From Typhlomys cinereus (lineage: Eukaryota > Chordata > Mammalia > Rodentia > Platacanthomyidae): a DNA stretch of 64,000 bases. The translations under genes were made by a program, and so were the position numbers. This document shows positions 12,161 through 23,702 of the stretch, piece after piece (within the stretch, counting starts at the first letter, position 1; every line of letters begins with the position of its first letter). The stretch lies in assembly GCA_023101885.1 (NCBI GenBank), contig JALPQD010000004.1:16272688-16336687 (forward strand). Reading direction: 5' to 3'. The notes below the pieces were generated by a model. The model ran no database searches. It saw nothing but the letters and a program-made list of their open reading frames with translations, and was not told the DNA's origin.

Positions 12161-13690
12161 CACATGAACAGGCACCTATGTGGCACAAGCACAGGAACAT
12201 GTATGAACATGTGCACAATACCACAATATATTCATTGTATCCCCTCCCAGCCCCCACATGTACAGATAGGTGGGCATGCACACGCATTCTACCCTTCTCA
12301 GCCCTCTGAGGGAATGTCAAATGTCAACAGTTCTGATCAGTTAGTAGTCTTGGTTAAAATGCCAGCAATCATTCAGAGGAACATGCCACAAAACAACCAA
12401 CATGTCCTCCATGATGCTACTTCATTGTGAACTTCAGTTATTTCATATCTGAGACAACACTGTTTTCTACCTATTGCAGATACACTGCTTAGTCCTTTTG
12501 CCCAACCTTTGCGTCTCTGACTTTCTCACTTGTTGCTTCACTTTTCTGTTTCTGTGCTCAGTAGCTGCTGCCTAAAGATGCTAAGCTGAACATTTGTTTC
12601 TCTGTCCGACAACTCTCTCTGGAAAATAATTCCCAAAAGATACAGATAACAAATGATGTGTTTCTTAAATGTGTGTCTAATGTTCATTATGGTGAGATTT
12701 TGTTTTGGTTGGGTTTTCATCTTTGAATATTTTTGAAGTTATACTTTGCTTCTCTTTTCATAACCCACAGGTCCCAGGAATAAGAGAGATTTCTCACAAA
12801 GTGAAGATAAAAAGGGGTTATGCATAATTCTTAGCATCAAACCAGAATAACAGAACATAACTATCATCCCAGACTTCACACTGACTTTCTCTGTAGTGAT
12901 CAGAAATTCTCCTCTGGTGGTCACTCTAAGACCAGCAGAGCAGGATCAGCAGCAATAAACAGCAGATACATTTTTATTGAAGAAGTCTGTCAGTGTTACT
13001 GAGAGGAATTCAGTCACAGTGGATTATTACTGAAGTGGAGAAAAGAAATCAGCATTCTCATGGCCAATTTCAAATAGCTAAAGGAGTGATAAAAAAGGAA
13101 GAAAATCCTAGAATATCAAATGACATAGACATTATTGTAGTCTGTATAAAACCAATATTTTTTAAAGCTCAGTTGACTCAAGAATATAGAAAAAAAAGAT
13201 ATTAGTATGCCCACACTATTTTTATAACCCAAATATTGTAATAGATGAATGATACACTTTAGAAAAGGAAAATGAATGGGACATGACTTTTCCCATATAA
13301 AATTTCCCAACTTTGTGATTTATTAGATCCTGCTTCCAACTCTAAATGAAAACCTTTTCATAACATTATCTAAAAAGTACAGAAATGTAAAGCTTGGTTA
13401 AGTGCACGGAAGGAAAATATGTTCCACATGTAACATATATGACATTTTAGGCAAGAAAAATATTAAGAGCATGTAATGATATTGTATCACTGAGATAACA
13501 GTTGTATACAAATTGCAAAGGTCAATATGGCACTGAATTTCTTACTCCAGGTTTCTGTGCCATTCAGATCTAGTGGTGGTAGAGGACTATACTAGTTTTA
13601 ATCTGTTGGCCATCTTGCTAGTTTTAGAAGGATATTCCGTTAAATCTTTGGAATATTAGAGTTACAATTGTAAAGTTTAAATGTAAGGTG
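12161..13690. other. No recognised gene or repeat
   Basis: 12161-12330 is rich in CACATG and CACA-type steps and gives short frames on both strands that I consider chance. The remainder is ordinary A+T-rich DNA. Frames at 12538-12720, 12739-12924 and 12993-13310 lack recognisable domains. Confidence 0.4.
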
Positions 13691-13765
13691 GTTACCTCAA
13701 GACTGCACTGTGCCAAGGAATAGACTGAAGTCTTTCATTGGAGTTCCAGAGCATTTTGGCTGTAG

Positions 13766-13850
13766 CAGGAAAAAGAAAAGAAAGAGAGAAAGAGAGAAAC
13801 ACAGGCAGGAGGAGAGAAGAAAGGAAAAGAAAAATAGAAGAAGCCCAGAA
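13766..13850 (+). repeat. GA-rich (purine) low-complexity tract
   Basis: This is an almost pure purine run (aaaagaaaagaaagagagaa and so on). It produces overlapping Lys/Arg/Glu-rich frames on plus and Phe/Ser-rich frames on minus, which are artefacts of the composition. Confidence 0.85.
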
Positions 13851-13989
13851 AGAAGGAATGGTGGATTATACAGGGTTGTTGATCTGGAAGTGCTTTCCCA
13901 GGACTTTGCCCAGCCCTAGAGATGTGGCTGGGATCAGTCTTTAATCTTGGATCCCCTGCTAGAGTGAGGCAAACACATGTTCTTAAAAG

Positions 13990-15129
13990 CACCCCTGGGG
14001 GACAGTGGCCATCAAACAGGAGTCAATAATCCTATCATTCCAGCCTCTTGTAAGAGATAAGGGTGACTATTCTTTCTTAGCTACTTCCTGATAGATGGGG
14101 TCAGCATGGGAAAAGACTGGAGTGATGGAATCCATTTCTGAGTTCTTAGGGTGAAGGACTGGATCCAATTGGGTTGTCAGCCTTTGCAATGAGTGGTAAG
14201 GACCATTTGGCTGAAAAAGCATCTGATGAATTATCTTATCTTCTCTTAGAGGCACCTGAAAAGGCAAGGTAAGTAATAACATGCAAATAGCAGCTAAAGA
14301 ACCTAGTAGGGTAAGAATTTCAGTTGTCAAGGGGACCATAATTGTGAATCTTCTAGTGAACCTCTCTCAGAATGGATATGAGCTGCCAAGTTCCAGAGGT
14401 TGTTGATCCTCTCTTCCACTTTTCCCATGCAGGTGGTATCATAGTAGGATAACTGAAGCCAACAAATTTATTACAACTTGTAGAAGTGAGGTGGGTAGAG
14501 TGATATCAAGAATTGTTGAAAGTTTTAGGTCTCTCCTGGAGCGGTAGAATGGCGTCAGGGTGCAATCTGTTGAATGGGGAGGGTAGAGGACAAAGCTGTT
14601 AATAGGAGAGACAAAACTGGCAAGAAAATTAAATACATGGTTTGATTGAACTACTGTAACATAGGGAATGGGTTACAATGAACTTGTTAATTATCTGATT
14701 TATCTAGTAGTCATCAGAATGTTAAGTCCCATACCACATACTATTTGGCCACCTTAAATGGACCCAAGATTATCTGGCTCTGGATTTGTATCATTTTAGA
14801 CTTCTCTATTTTATTGGAATCTCCAGTCAAGTCAATCAGCCTTACAAGTGCAGCTCTGTCTTTACAGGAGCTTATGTTCAGTTTCATGTTGGTAAAATGT
14901 CACAGTTTTGTGAATGCAGAGGCCATACTTATCACATACATCCCACGTTGCTAGGAAGCTCATTCCTAATGTCTGCTGAATAGCAGGTGATGCAGATGGG
15001 ATGAATGGGAAAGCAGTCTTAAGGAGAGAAAGATAATTAGCAAAGCCATTAATAAAAAAATCTGGATCATATTGAATTTAGTAGCCACAATGGTCTGGAT
15101 CTGATATAAATATATGTGTGTGTGTGTGT

Positions 15130-15173
<44 letters not shown>

Positions 15174-15260
15174 TTTTTTCCATCCTCTGTATCTGACATA
15201 ATATTTGCATGTGACTTGTGATTATGTTGCAGCAGCAGTCTTTTCTCTGTTTGCCAAATA
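13990..15260 (-). pseudogene. Possible decayed endogenous-retrovirus interior, antisense
   Basis: This lies directly downstream (in minus-strand sense) of an LTR-like sequence with a candidate primer-binding site. Near its far end a 90-codon minus-strand frame (14067-14339) starts with a hydrophobic segment (TEILTLLGSLAAICMLLLTL) followed by a charged tail. That layout would fit a membrane-anchor plus cytoplasmic tail of an envelope remnant. I recognise no gag, protease or polymerase motif, and the distance to the LTR is too short for a full provirus, so most of the interior would be deleted. The alternative is unrelated sequence with a chance hydrophobic frame. No intact retroviral gene is present. 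Confidence 0.3.
15111..15174. repeat. (TG)n/(TA)n microsatellite
   Basis: A TG run is followed by (TA)n of roughly 20 units. It gives Tyr/Ile-repeat frames on the minus strand that are not genes. It lies inside the candidate retroviral interior. Confidence 0.95.
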
Positions 15261-15279
15261 TCCCTTCTGGGTTACCAAA

Positions 15280-15885
15280 TGTTTGTGCTCCAAACATTGT
15301 AGGAACGACTGTCCCAATCTTGCAGGTTTCTCGTGTTAGTTCAGGAGTCAGAGATTGAAACCAGAACATGTGTAGAGGACTAATGTACAGTTTATTAGAG
15401 GAGAGAAAGGCTGTAACTCATGGACTCCAGACATAGAGTACCATGAGCGGCTAGGATGCCCTGAAGAACACATGGATCCCAGGCATGGAATCCATGAGAA
15501 GCAGACAGTAGAAACAGACTCATGGCACTAGTGCCATGAGGGGCAAGCACCAAAGATGGCTGTAGGGTCAGGCATATTTGTACAGTTAGGCAAGCTTGGG
15601 AAACTGGCTTTTTCTCATTGGTTAGCACCCATTGGGGCCTAACCCAGTTGGTCCTGGGCCTAGGTGAGGCTAGAGATCATGTTGTTTGTTGGTTATGGAG
15701 AGCACATCTCCATAATTCTTTTGTAGGGAAATTGGCCATTTTACCTATGGAGGATTGGAGTCACTTCCTCATCAGGGGTGTTCCTTCAGGGTGATCCCAG
15801 AAGTACCTTTGGAATTTCAAAGATCTTCAAAGACCTTTAGAGACCCATCCCAGCATCGCTGTTCTCATCCTCCTGCCTCAATTAG
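15280..15885 (-). mobile_element. Candidate LTR of an endogenous retrovirus, antisense
   Basis: Read on the minus strand this has LTR-like order. CCAAT motifs occur (15617-15621 and 15631-15635 as ATTGG on plus), and an AATAAA signal follows (15391-15396, TTTATT on plus). About 110 bases later comes a terminal CA at 15281-15280. Directly after it lies TTTGGTAACCCAGAAGGGA (15279-15261), which has the TTGGT...CCC form of a tRNA primer-binding site. A 22-bp perfect palindrome lies at 15519-15540. The TG start near 15880 is uncertain and no second LTR is seen. Confidence 0.45.
15519..15540. repeat. 22-bp perfect palindrome
   Basis: Each 11-nt half is ctcatggcact, mirrored exactly on the other strand, with an ACTAGT centre. 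It lies in the candidate LTR between the CCAAT motifs and the AATAAA signal. Confidence 0.9.
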
Positions 15886-15889
15886 AAGT

Positions 15890-17974
15890 AATATATATAA
15901 GATTAAAGTAAGCATTTGTACTGTCTGGCCCAGTGAGGTTAAGGTAATGGTGAAGGAGAGCAGTATTTACCTATATGTAATCAAATTTCTGTTTAATCAA
16001 AACGGAGACAATTAAAAAACACTTGAATACATAAAACTCAGCTCTTAATAGATATGTTTCTGAGGCTCAATGCTTTTTTTCTTCTGTAATATTGAAGAAA
16101 CATTACACATAACATTTTCTTTACCCATCACATTTATCTTTAAACCTAACATCCCACAAACCTTCACAACATACTTTAATATCCTTCATATTTTCTTCCT
16201 TCTACTTAATGGTTCCCTGATGTTTTCATATTAGATATCCTTTAAGAAATGTCTTTTAAAAGGAGGGCAATAACAGTAGACCTCATCTTTAAAAGAAATA
16301 AAGAGTTGAGTCTGATTTGGCAGTTGTACATGAAATCTTTTAAATTTTTCTTTTAAAATACATGAATCTTATAACCCCCACTACACATGTGCTATCAGCT
16401 TTGAAAGTGGCTGTATGTATGTCAGCCTGTCCAGCATGTCAACTTCCCTGCCTGGGCTGTGCATGATCATCTTATCACTTAGTCACACAGGGCTACAACT
16501 TCCAGCAACTTGTGTATGGGGGGAATGGGGGGGTGGGATAGAGGTCTCAACTCTGATTGCAAAATGCACAAGCCCCCAAGCGAGAGAAACTCTCTGTCCT
16601 GTGGACTAAGCCCTTTGCAAACATTTTGAGAAATGTCAGTTTCATATGAAGGTCTCATTAAGTTGAAAGGCTCCTTTGCTTTTGAATTGCTATCTGCCTC
16701 CCACCTGTGCTTTATCAACACTTGCTAAGTCCAAGAGAACCGGCTAATCCTCTGCTATGGTATTAGCTGTAATAGTTAATATTATTATGTAATGGTTAAT
16801 GTTGCTATCAATTGACAGAAAGAGGGCTGAGTATTAGTATTTATTGCTCTCTATTTAGCATATATGTTTTCACAATTTTCTTTTGTTCATTTATTTCATA
16901 ATACACTATGTGAGAAACTATTAACATTTTAGGGACAAGAAATGACTAGCAAAATACATTTTACAAGTGTTATGTAACATCATGCATGACATTATATAAT
17001 ATCTATAATATAATATGTATATTATATAAACTGCAATACTGAACTTTTCATCTTAATGAAAAACTAAATTTATTGGAAGTTTTCAAGGAAAAGCTATGTT
17101 TTTACAATATTTCACTCTCATAAACAGCTCTTAAATTTTTTGCTTAATTCATTCATATTTTGATTCTTAAATATCAGATTAAATGATACTTTCTGAGCAA
17201 AAGTAGTATTGCAAGGAAGTAAAAACTTACCTTATACCATTATGTTTCTTAAGCTCCTGGATTTCATTTGTAGTTAAACAGGTATTCATGACCACTGGTT
17301 TATTTCTCTGTATCACTATTAGTAATCTTCAAAAACACAATGGGATGCACTTGATTTCACTAAATTAGACATGACTATTGACAAATAAATTTCTAGGCAC
17401 AAAGAAGATAAATAATATTACTTGAATAAATAAATGCAGGATTCTATCTTTATTATTAGTATTCCTTAGAAGAGATTTTGAATTATAGTAATCATTTTAT
17501 AGACTATTGATATTTTTAAGATACTGCACAGATGTAATATAAACAAAACTGACAACATGAGCTTGATCCCTACAGATAAGAACTATCTTCTGAAATTTAT
17601 CTGCTGTCTCTCTTTTTCTCTCACTCTCTCTTTTTCTATTCTATCTCTGAAACAAATAAAAAATACTTTAAAAAGAAAGTCTGGGAATATCTTTTTTTAT
17701 ATCCAAGTAACACTTAGCATACTTATTTAAAAAATTATCAGATAAAAAGATTTGTCTTTGCTTCTAAATCTTAAATCAATGGTGTAATGTACTTTGAAAT
17801 TTTGTTTTTCTTTTGTGAATTATTTGTCTATAACTGTTTCTTATTGTACTTGTGTTTTTAATCAGTTTATTTTAAAACAAACTAAAGCTATTCTTGGTTA
17901 GAAGTGAAGCACTGGACATTACATGAGTAAATTTTGAAGAATTTCCATTATTTTATTAATGATTCAAGTTTTAT
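15890..17974. other. Unique DNA; possible conserved stretch 16410-16770
   Basis: No gene or repeat is recognised. 16410-16770 has clearly higher G+C and complexity than its surroundings and no repeat consensus I know, so it could be a conserved noncoding element. 16988-17035 is a palindrome-rich A+T stretch (attatataatat; atatgtatattatata). 17608-17645 is TC-rich. Confidence 0.35.
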
Positions 17975-17990
17975 AAAAACTTAAGGTGGT
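17975..17990 (+). repeat. Left TSD of SINE at 17991-18284
   Basis: The 16-nt sequence aaaaacttaaggtggt recurs identically at 18285-18300. Confidence 0.9.
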
Positions 17991-18205
17991 GGTGGGGCTG
18001 GAGAAGTGTGGCTCAAGGGTTAAGCCTCTGCCTTGCAGGCGGAAGGTCCTGAGTTCAGATTCTAGACCTCACGTATAGACGCCAGGCAGAAGCCAGGGCG
18101 GCCTGCATTTCTGGTCCTGGTAGGGTGTAGCCTGTGAATCCCTGGGCAGAGTAAAAAAGGAGGAGGTGGAGGCAGTCCATGGTGGTATCCGAATTCATCT
18201 GTGAT

Positions 18206-18252
<47 letters not shown>

Positions 18253-18284
18253 ACGCACACACGCACAATTGAATAATAATAATA
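17991..18284 (+). mobile_element. tRNA-headed SINE, young, with perfect TSD
   Basis: The copy is full-length: head (ggggctggagaag), degraded A box, B box gagttcagattc, body (gacgccaggcagaag; ggtcctggtaggg; aggaggtggaggcagtcc), (CA)n of about 20 units and an (AAT)n tail. Perfect 16-nt TSDs (17975-17990 and 18285-18300) define both ends and confirm insertion by target-primed reverse transcription. The CA tract gives Cys/Val-repeat frames on minus that are not genes. Confidence 0.95.
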
Positions 18285-18300
18285 AAAAACTTAAGGTGGT

Positions 18301-19103
18301 AAGGTGATATATCTGTGCAATTCCCTTCCATTAAAACATGGGCCTTCTTTGTATAGAATTTTTTTTTTCCTTAAGCATGAAGACAATTTAGAATGTGAAG
18401 GTGAAGTATCCTAGTAAGTTACCAAATAATGATGATAAAGCCTGATTTCCAAAAGTGAGGTGATACCATTTTCATTGCTCCATGGTTCCAAGGGCAAAGA
18501 GAACAAGAACAACAACAACAACAACAACAAAAAAAAAAGAGTAGAAATGAAAAGTTAAAGAAAGCTACTCCTTCAGTCCCACTCAGTAACTTGTTACAGT
18601 TTGTAGTCATGTCTTATAAATTTGTCAAGCACTGGTTTTAAATCCTGCCTCACCTCACAAATGAGAATTGATTAAAAGGGTTTGGGTAGCTTGTCCAACT
18701 TTTCATCACTAGATGAAGTAAAAACAATTTCTAATTCCACATGAGTTACTCTTATGAGGTGAAGACTAGTGAATATAAACCAATATACAGACACATGCTA
18801 TGCTTCCATGAATTAGACTCAGAATTAAAAGGGAAAAGGTTGCAATATGAAAGGAGATCTGGACTCTCAGTACATATCTGACAAGAATTTCTTTGGACTT
18901 CCCTATATTTTATAGGATCTTGCAGCTCACTCCTGCACTTCACTGAGTCTCACAGTGTTGACTTCCAAAGCAACAGCAAAGCACTATTCTTGCAAATACT
19001 ACACGGAAATGAAAAATCCCTTGAGCATACTTCAGATGTTTCCTTTGTGAATCACTACGGAAAATGTTTTCAGGTATGTCATAGAATTAACTGGATGTGT
19101 CTT
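18301..19103. other. Unique DNA, no gene recognised
   Basis: The stretch is ordinary A+T-rich sequence. It contains (AAC)n followed by an A run at about 18505-18538. Confidence 0.5.
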
Positions 19104-19117
19104 CATTTCCGTTTCTT
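19104..19117 (+). repeat. Left TSD of SINE at 19118-19399
   Basis: The 14-nt sequence catttccgtttctt recurs identically at 19400-19413. Confidence 0.9.
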
Positions 19118-19399
19118 TTTTTTTTTTAGTTTTTTTTTTAATTTATTCAATTGTGCATGTGTATGTATATGAATGTGTGTCTGTGTGTGTAGAACCACCA
19201 GCGAATTCAGGAACCACCACGGACCTCCTCCACCTCTTTGTTTACTCTGCCCGGGATTCACAGGCTCCGCCCTACCAAGACCAGTAAACGCAAGCCGCCC
19301 CACTTCCGCCCAGCGTGTATACATGGGGTCTAGGATCCGAACTCAGGACCTTCCCCCTGCAAGGCAGAGGCTTAACCCCTAAGCCACCTCTCCAGCCCC
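19118..19399 (-). mobile_element. tRNA-headed SINE, antisense, young, with perfect TSD
   Basis: On plus it runs in reverse. T-rich tail first, then ttcaattgtgcatgtg, a short TG tract and gcgaattcaggaaccaccac. The family body follows, then the B box complement (ggatccgaactca) and the A box complement ending gccacctctccagcccc. The T-rich end carries two T runs separated by 'ag', typical of an A tail in antisense. Perfect 14-nt TSDs flank it. It retains several CpG sites (ctccgcc; gccgcccc), consistent with recent insertion. Confidence 0.95.
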
Positions 19400-19413
19400 C
19401 ATTTCCGTTTCTT

Positions 19414-20800
19414 AAACTAAATTCTCTAATTTCAAAGACTGACCAGGAACAAATATATATTTGATAAGACAGTGAGAAGGACATTTCTCTAGCTGAACAC
19501 AGAAGCGGGAAACACTGGAATGTCTCCTGCTCTTCTCTCCTTCCTAGCTGAGGTTGCCTTGTTCTCGCTCACACAAGGTTGCTTTTCAGGAAGCATGTTC
19601 CTCTCAGGCTGCTGGTCTTCACTTTCTACCCAAAGTATCTATTATTTAGGAACTTTGAATCTTACGACATGTCGTACAAAAAGCATTTGAATTTCTCTAA
19701 TGAATCTGAATAAACCTATTATCTGATCACTTTTTATCTGAAAAAATCTAGGAAAAATGAATTTCTCTCTGCATGTTCACTGTAAACTTTCTTACAAATG
19801 GCAGCTTATTTTACCCATATATGGTGGAGAACTTAGATTTAGGATTAATTAATATATCTTATAATACTTTTTCTGAAATAAGTTGAAAATGAGGTAATAC
19901 AGAGAGAAAAGCAAAAAGCAATCAAGGAAGGAAAAGCTAGTTTACTGAAGAAGCCAGGCATGAGCTGTAATTTTCTACGGAAAATATGGCATTGATAAAA
20001 AATGGTTAGGCTCTGGTGCTGCAATTAAGAAGAAAATTAATTTGATTATGAAGATGATGCTAGTTCAAGAGACCAAAGATATGCTATCTTTGGAGACCAA
20101 ATGACAGATATAGAAAACTCTCTGAAGAGACTGAAGAAATGTTTATAGACATAGAGATAACAGTAGGTATTACATTGTCACAGTAATCATAGAGCATTGT
20201 AGGCCGACAATGTTTTAATGTGAAATGTAATTTAAATATCCTATATATCATGCTTTTCCTAAACATTAGTATACATAGTTTCAAATGAAGTAACAAAATT
20301 AAACCGTGTGAGCATAAGTTCTCATTTTCAAGATTCAAAATCAATGTTCTTTCTTTTCTATTGTAAGCTCTATGCCTCTTGCCTTCAGTCATTTTTTTCT
20401 TTTTGCTATGCCAATAACTATGTCCCTATGGTCCTAGATCCAATAGAATTTGTTGCTGAGTATCTGTTTTCCACAGGATGAGATGTAAACAACTGACTCA
20501 ACATGGGACTAAGAGCTATAGCACACTGATTTCCAGCATGATGATGTCCCATGGAGTTTTAACTTTAACCTGTCAATGTAATCTTGTAGCATACATTGCA
20601 TAGATATTAAATTTTCTCTAATAAGTTCCCTAAACTAAAAGTCTGACTGAAACAATTGCCCCCGAACTGAGGTTGGGCATTATTATTTGGCTTATAAACT
20701 GAACTATGAGTGAGTTATACAAGAAAGCTCTTGTATACAAGAAAGTTATACAAGTGTCCATTCTCGTGGTCACTTTTCTAGCTGACCCATACCCTAATAT
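19414..20800. other. Unique A+T-rich DNA, no gene recognised
   Basis: No repeat consensus is seen. The 102-codon minus frame at 20084-20392 has no recognisable domain. A short set of direct and inverted repeats around the motif tatacaaga lies at 20716-20755. Confidence 0.5.
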
Positions 20801-20807
20801 GTGCATG

Positions 20808-20873
20808 CGCACACACACACACATACATACACACACATACACATACACACACACATACACACACACACACACA
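20808..20873 (+). repeat. (CA)n / (CATA) microsatellite
   Basis: CA units are interspersed with CATA. No SINE body is visible on either side. The Cys/Val-repeat frame on the minus strand is an artefact. Confidence 0.95.
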
Positions 20874-21553
20874 TGAGAAAAACTTGCTGGAAGGAAGTTT
20901 CATAAAATAATATAGGGCAAAATATTAAAATGTATAATATATATAAACATACATAATGTTTGAGGTAAACAAATTAAAAATAAATTAGCTAATAATACCA
21001 CACTAAAATAAATGTATAATATATTGTTTCTAGAATATTTATATCTTTGTATCATAATTTGGAAACTTGGGTTACTAGGAAGGACCGTCTTTTATGTAAT
21101 AGGGCAAATATTATCTTGGAATATCTTAATGTTGGAAAACAATCTTTAAAAAGTGTTGAGTTTGACTTTAGGGAAAGATGATGTTTTAGAAGCTTGGCAC
21201 TGATACTTGGTGAAAGAAGACTGTGGGAAAAAATATATACTATGCTTTTATCCTCAAAAAAAAAGTTACCATCAGAAAAGAGTTTGCAAAATTGTTATCG
21301 TTTCATGACTTCTCTATGCTTCACAGTAGTCACATGAATTGTATAGAAGAAAATAGATGTTCAACATATATATGAATCAACCTGAATTTCCAGATAGCAA
21401 ATTAGAAACATCTCTTAAAGCAAGTTTTAGAAATAATTTGCAGGGTGATCGAGTATTGCTTTCCAAAATCTTCTCACACTCATTACCAAGTATTATCTTC
21501 AATACATAATGTCTTTGAAAACAGGTATCACAGTATTTCTACAAATATATTAA

Positions 21554-21561
21554 CAAAGAGA
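21554..21561 (+). repeat. Candidate left TSD of the old L1
   Basis: The 8-nt sequence caaagaga is repeated at 30360-30367 directly after the A-rich L1 end. With mismatches the similarity extends leftward (ttaacaaagaga against ttatcaaagaga). The evidence is suggestive, not decisive. Confidence 0.4.
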
Positions 21562-22330
21562 CCTTTGGCATCTGGATCCACCCCAAGGTCAGCACTAACA
21601 TGCCTGGGTTCTCACTTGTAGCTCTGACCCTAGGCCAGTGCCCTGTATAAGGACAGGGTTTCATTGCCTCTTGGATTTCATCTTACATGCCTGACACTAC
21701 AGAAACTACAGGCCAAGAACCACCACACCAACACTATACAATTGAGGACCCCATCTTAACATCCAACAGAAGAGAATCTTCCCATCTTATCCTAAGTAAC
21801 ACATTTAATTTTCCTTTTAATCTCAATCAATAGTCACCACAGTTTAAGATTTTTGTGCATCACCTCTGAGCGTCTTAATCATTCATCCTCACACATTCCT
21901 AAGAATCTAAAAGCTGGCATATCCCAGTGATTTCTAACCCATCGCTTCTAAACCTACCTCATTTTATCATCTTAAAATTGCTCTGATACTTAACTCAAAC
22001 CTCACATGACAAAGTTCATAACCAAATCTAAAACCACACAGTTAAATCTAGACCAAAACTTTGTCTCCCCACTGACTACAGTGGGGCTTACTCACTCCTT
22101 TAGAATTATAATAACCTTACCTACAAGACAGCACCAGACAACCCTACAGTAACACCCAAACAATAAGTTGAAACAACCATCCAAATGTGGTAATTCTGAC
22201 TGACTGAAAATAGTCAAAAACACACGCCATAGAAAACTATTAGAGACCAAATAAAAAATACCGAAATCACACTGGAAATCCATGAGATACAACAAAAAAA
22301 TCTCCTACAAAAAATGTAGGCCTTATAATG

Positions 22331-22771
22331 ATGGATTCCAAACAGAAAAACTTCTTGGATATTAGCCAAAAAATCAACAACCAAGAAAATTATTTTCTAA
22401 GCTTGATTATTAATATGTTCAAAATAATGATAAAAGAAATCTGAGAGGAGTTGAAAGAGGAAAACCGAGAGGGGTTAAATAATTGCATAAGCAAATATGA
22501 ATACAAAAATAAAAGGCAATTGAAGAAACAAACTATTCATACAGCAGTTGAGAAAATTTAAAGCAGAGATTATATTTGAAATTAAAAACAAGCTAATTAC
22601 AATCCAAAATTCAACAGAGAATCTCACCAAACATAACTAACAAAGCAGGAAATAGAATATCAGATCTAGAAGAAAAGATAGCAGCACAAATTGTTTAATG
22701 AGATGAAAAAGGATAAAAAAAATTGAGTGAGATATTCAAGAGCTTTGGGACACCTTAAAGAAGTCAAACCT
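22331..22771 (+). pseudogene. L1 ORF1 remnant, N-terminal part
   Basis: The frame from ATG at 22331 begins MDSKQKNFLDISQKINNQEN and is broken by stops soon after (a TGA follows IMIKEI). ORF1 encodes the trimeric coiled-coil RNA-binding chaperone of L1. This is the coiled-coil region, rich in Lys, Glu and Asn. The last codons before the insertion read IQELWDTLKKSN, the conserved start of the RRM domain. The frame resumes after the inserted L1 at 25044. It is not functional. Confidence 0.7.
22761..22771 (+). repeat. Left TSD of the younger nested L1
   Basis: The 11-nt sequence aagtcaaacct recurs at 25033-25043. Removing the insert and one TSD copy restores continuous ORF1 codons of the host L1 (...TLKKSNL / CIHGIPKEET). 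Confidence 0.85.
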
Positions 22772-23702
22772 TTAATTTCTTTAAGAATCTCCAGATGGCT
22801 CACCAGAGTGGCTCTATGAGCCTGCATTCCCACCAGCAATGTAGGAGAGTTCCCGTCTCTCCATATCCTCTCCAGCATTTGTTGTTGTTTCTATTGTGGA
22901 TTTTTGCCATCCTGACAGGGGTAAGATGATATCTCAGGGAGGTTTTGATTTGCATTTCCCTGATGGCTAAGGATGTGGAGCATTTTTTAAGATATTTGTT
23001 AGACATTTTAATTCGTCCTTGGTAAAGTTTCTTTTAAATTCCAGGGCCCATTTTTTAATTGGGCCATTGGTTTCCTTGGTGTTTAGTTTTCTAAGTTCTT
23101 TGTGCACTCTGGACAGCAGAGCTCTATTAGATGTGTGGTTAGTGAAGATTTTCTCCCATTCTGTGGGTTGCCTTTGAGCCCGTGTTACAATCTCTTTATC
23201 TGAACAGAAGCTCTTTAATTTCACAAGATCCCAACTGTTGTGAGTTGGTAGCAGTGACTGTGCCATTGGATGTCTGCTTAGGAAATGTTGGCCTAGCCCA
23301 ATCAGCTCGAGAGAGTTCCCTATCCTTTCAACTATGGTTTTTATAGTCTCTGGCCTGATATCAAGGTCCTTGATCCATTTGGAATTAAGTCTTATACATG
23401 GTGACAAGTACGGGTCCAGCTTTAATCTTCTGCATGTGGAGATCCAGTTTTGCCAGCACCATTTGTTGAAGATGCTGTTCTTTTTCCATTGGATTCTTTG
23501 GGCCCCTTTGTCAAAGACCAAATGGCTGTAATTTTGCGGGCTTATATCTGGGTCTTCAATCCTTATCCATTGATCTGTGTGTCTATTTTGGAGCCAGTAT
23601 CTGGCTGTCTTTATAACTATGGATTTGTAGTATAGACGTAGGTTTGGTATGGTAATACCTCCAGCAATGTTTTTGTTACTCAGGATTGTGTTTGCTATCC
23701 TA
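22772..23702 (-). pseudogene. L1 ORF2 segment (inverted part), C-terminal third
   Basis: This is the longest open frame in the window (184 codons on minus, 22967-23521), but it is only part of L1 ORF2, downstream of the reverse-transcriptase core. Recognisable blocks are IANTILSNKNIAGG, RLKLDPYLSPCIRLNSKWIK, WEKIFTNHTSNRALLSRVHK and, after a frameshift near 22990, [20 protein letters not shown] and [17 protein letters not shown], then a TGA stop. ORF2 normally encodes the endonuclease/reverse transcriptase of L1. This piece has neither domain and is not functional. Confidence 0.9.

Noticed and set aside
14067..14339. 90-codon minus frame as an expressed membrane protein
   Set aside because: It has one hydrophobic segment only, no conserved family motif, and lies in a probable decayed retroviral region. 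I kept it only as weak support for that region.
22967..23521. 184-codon minus-strand frame, longest in the window
   Set aside because: Its blocks (RLKLDPYLSPCIRLNSKWIK, WEKIFTNHTSNRALLSRVHK) are L1 ORF2, and it lies in the inverted part of a truncated L1, so it is not an independent gene.
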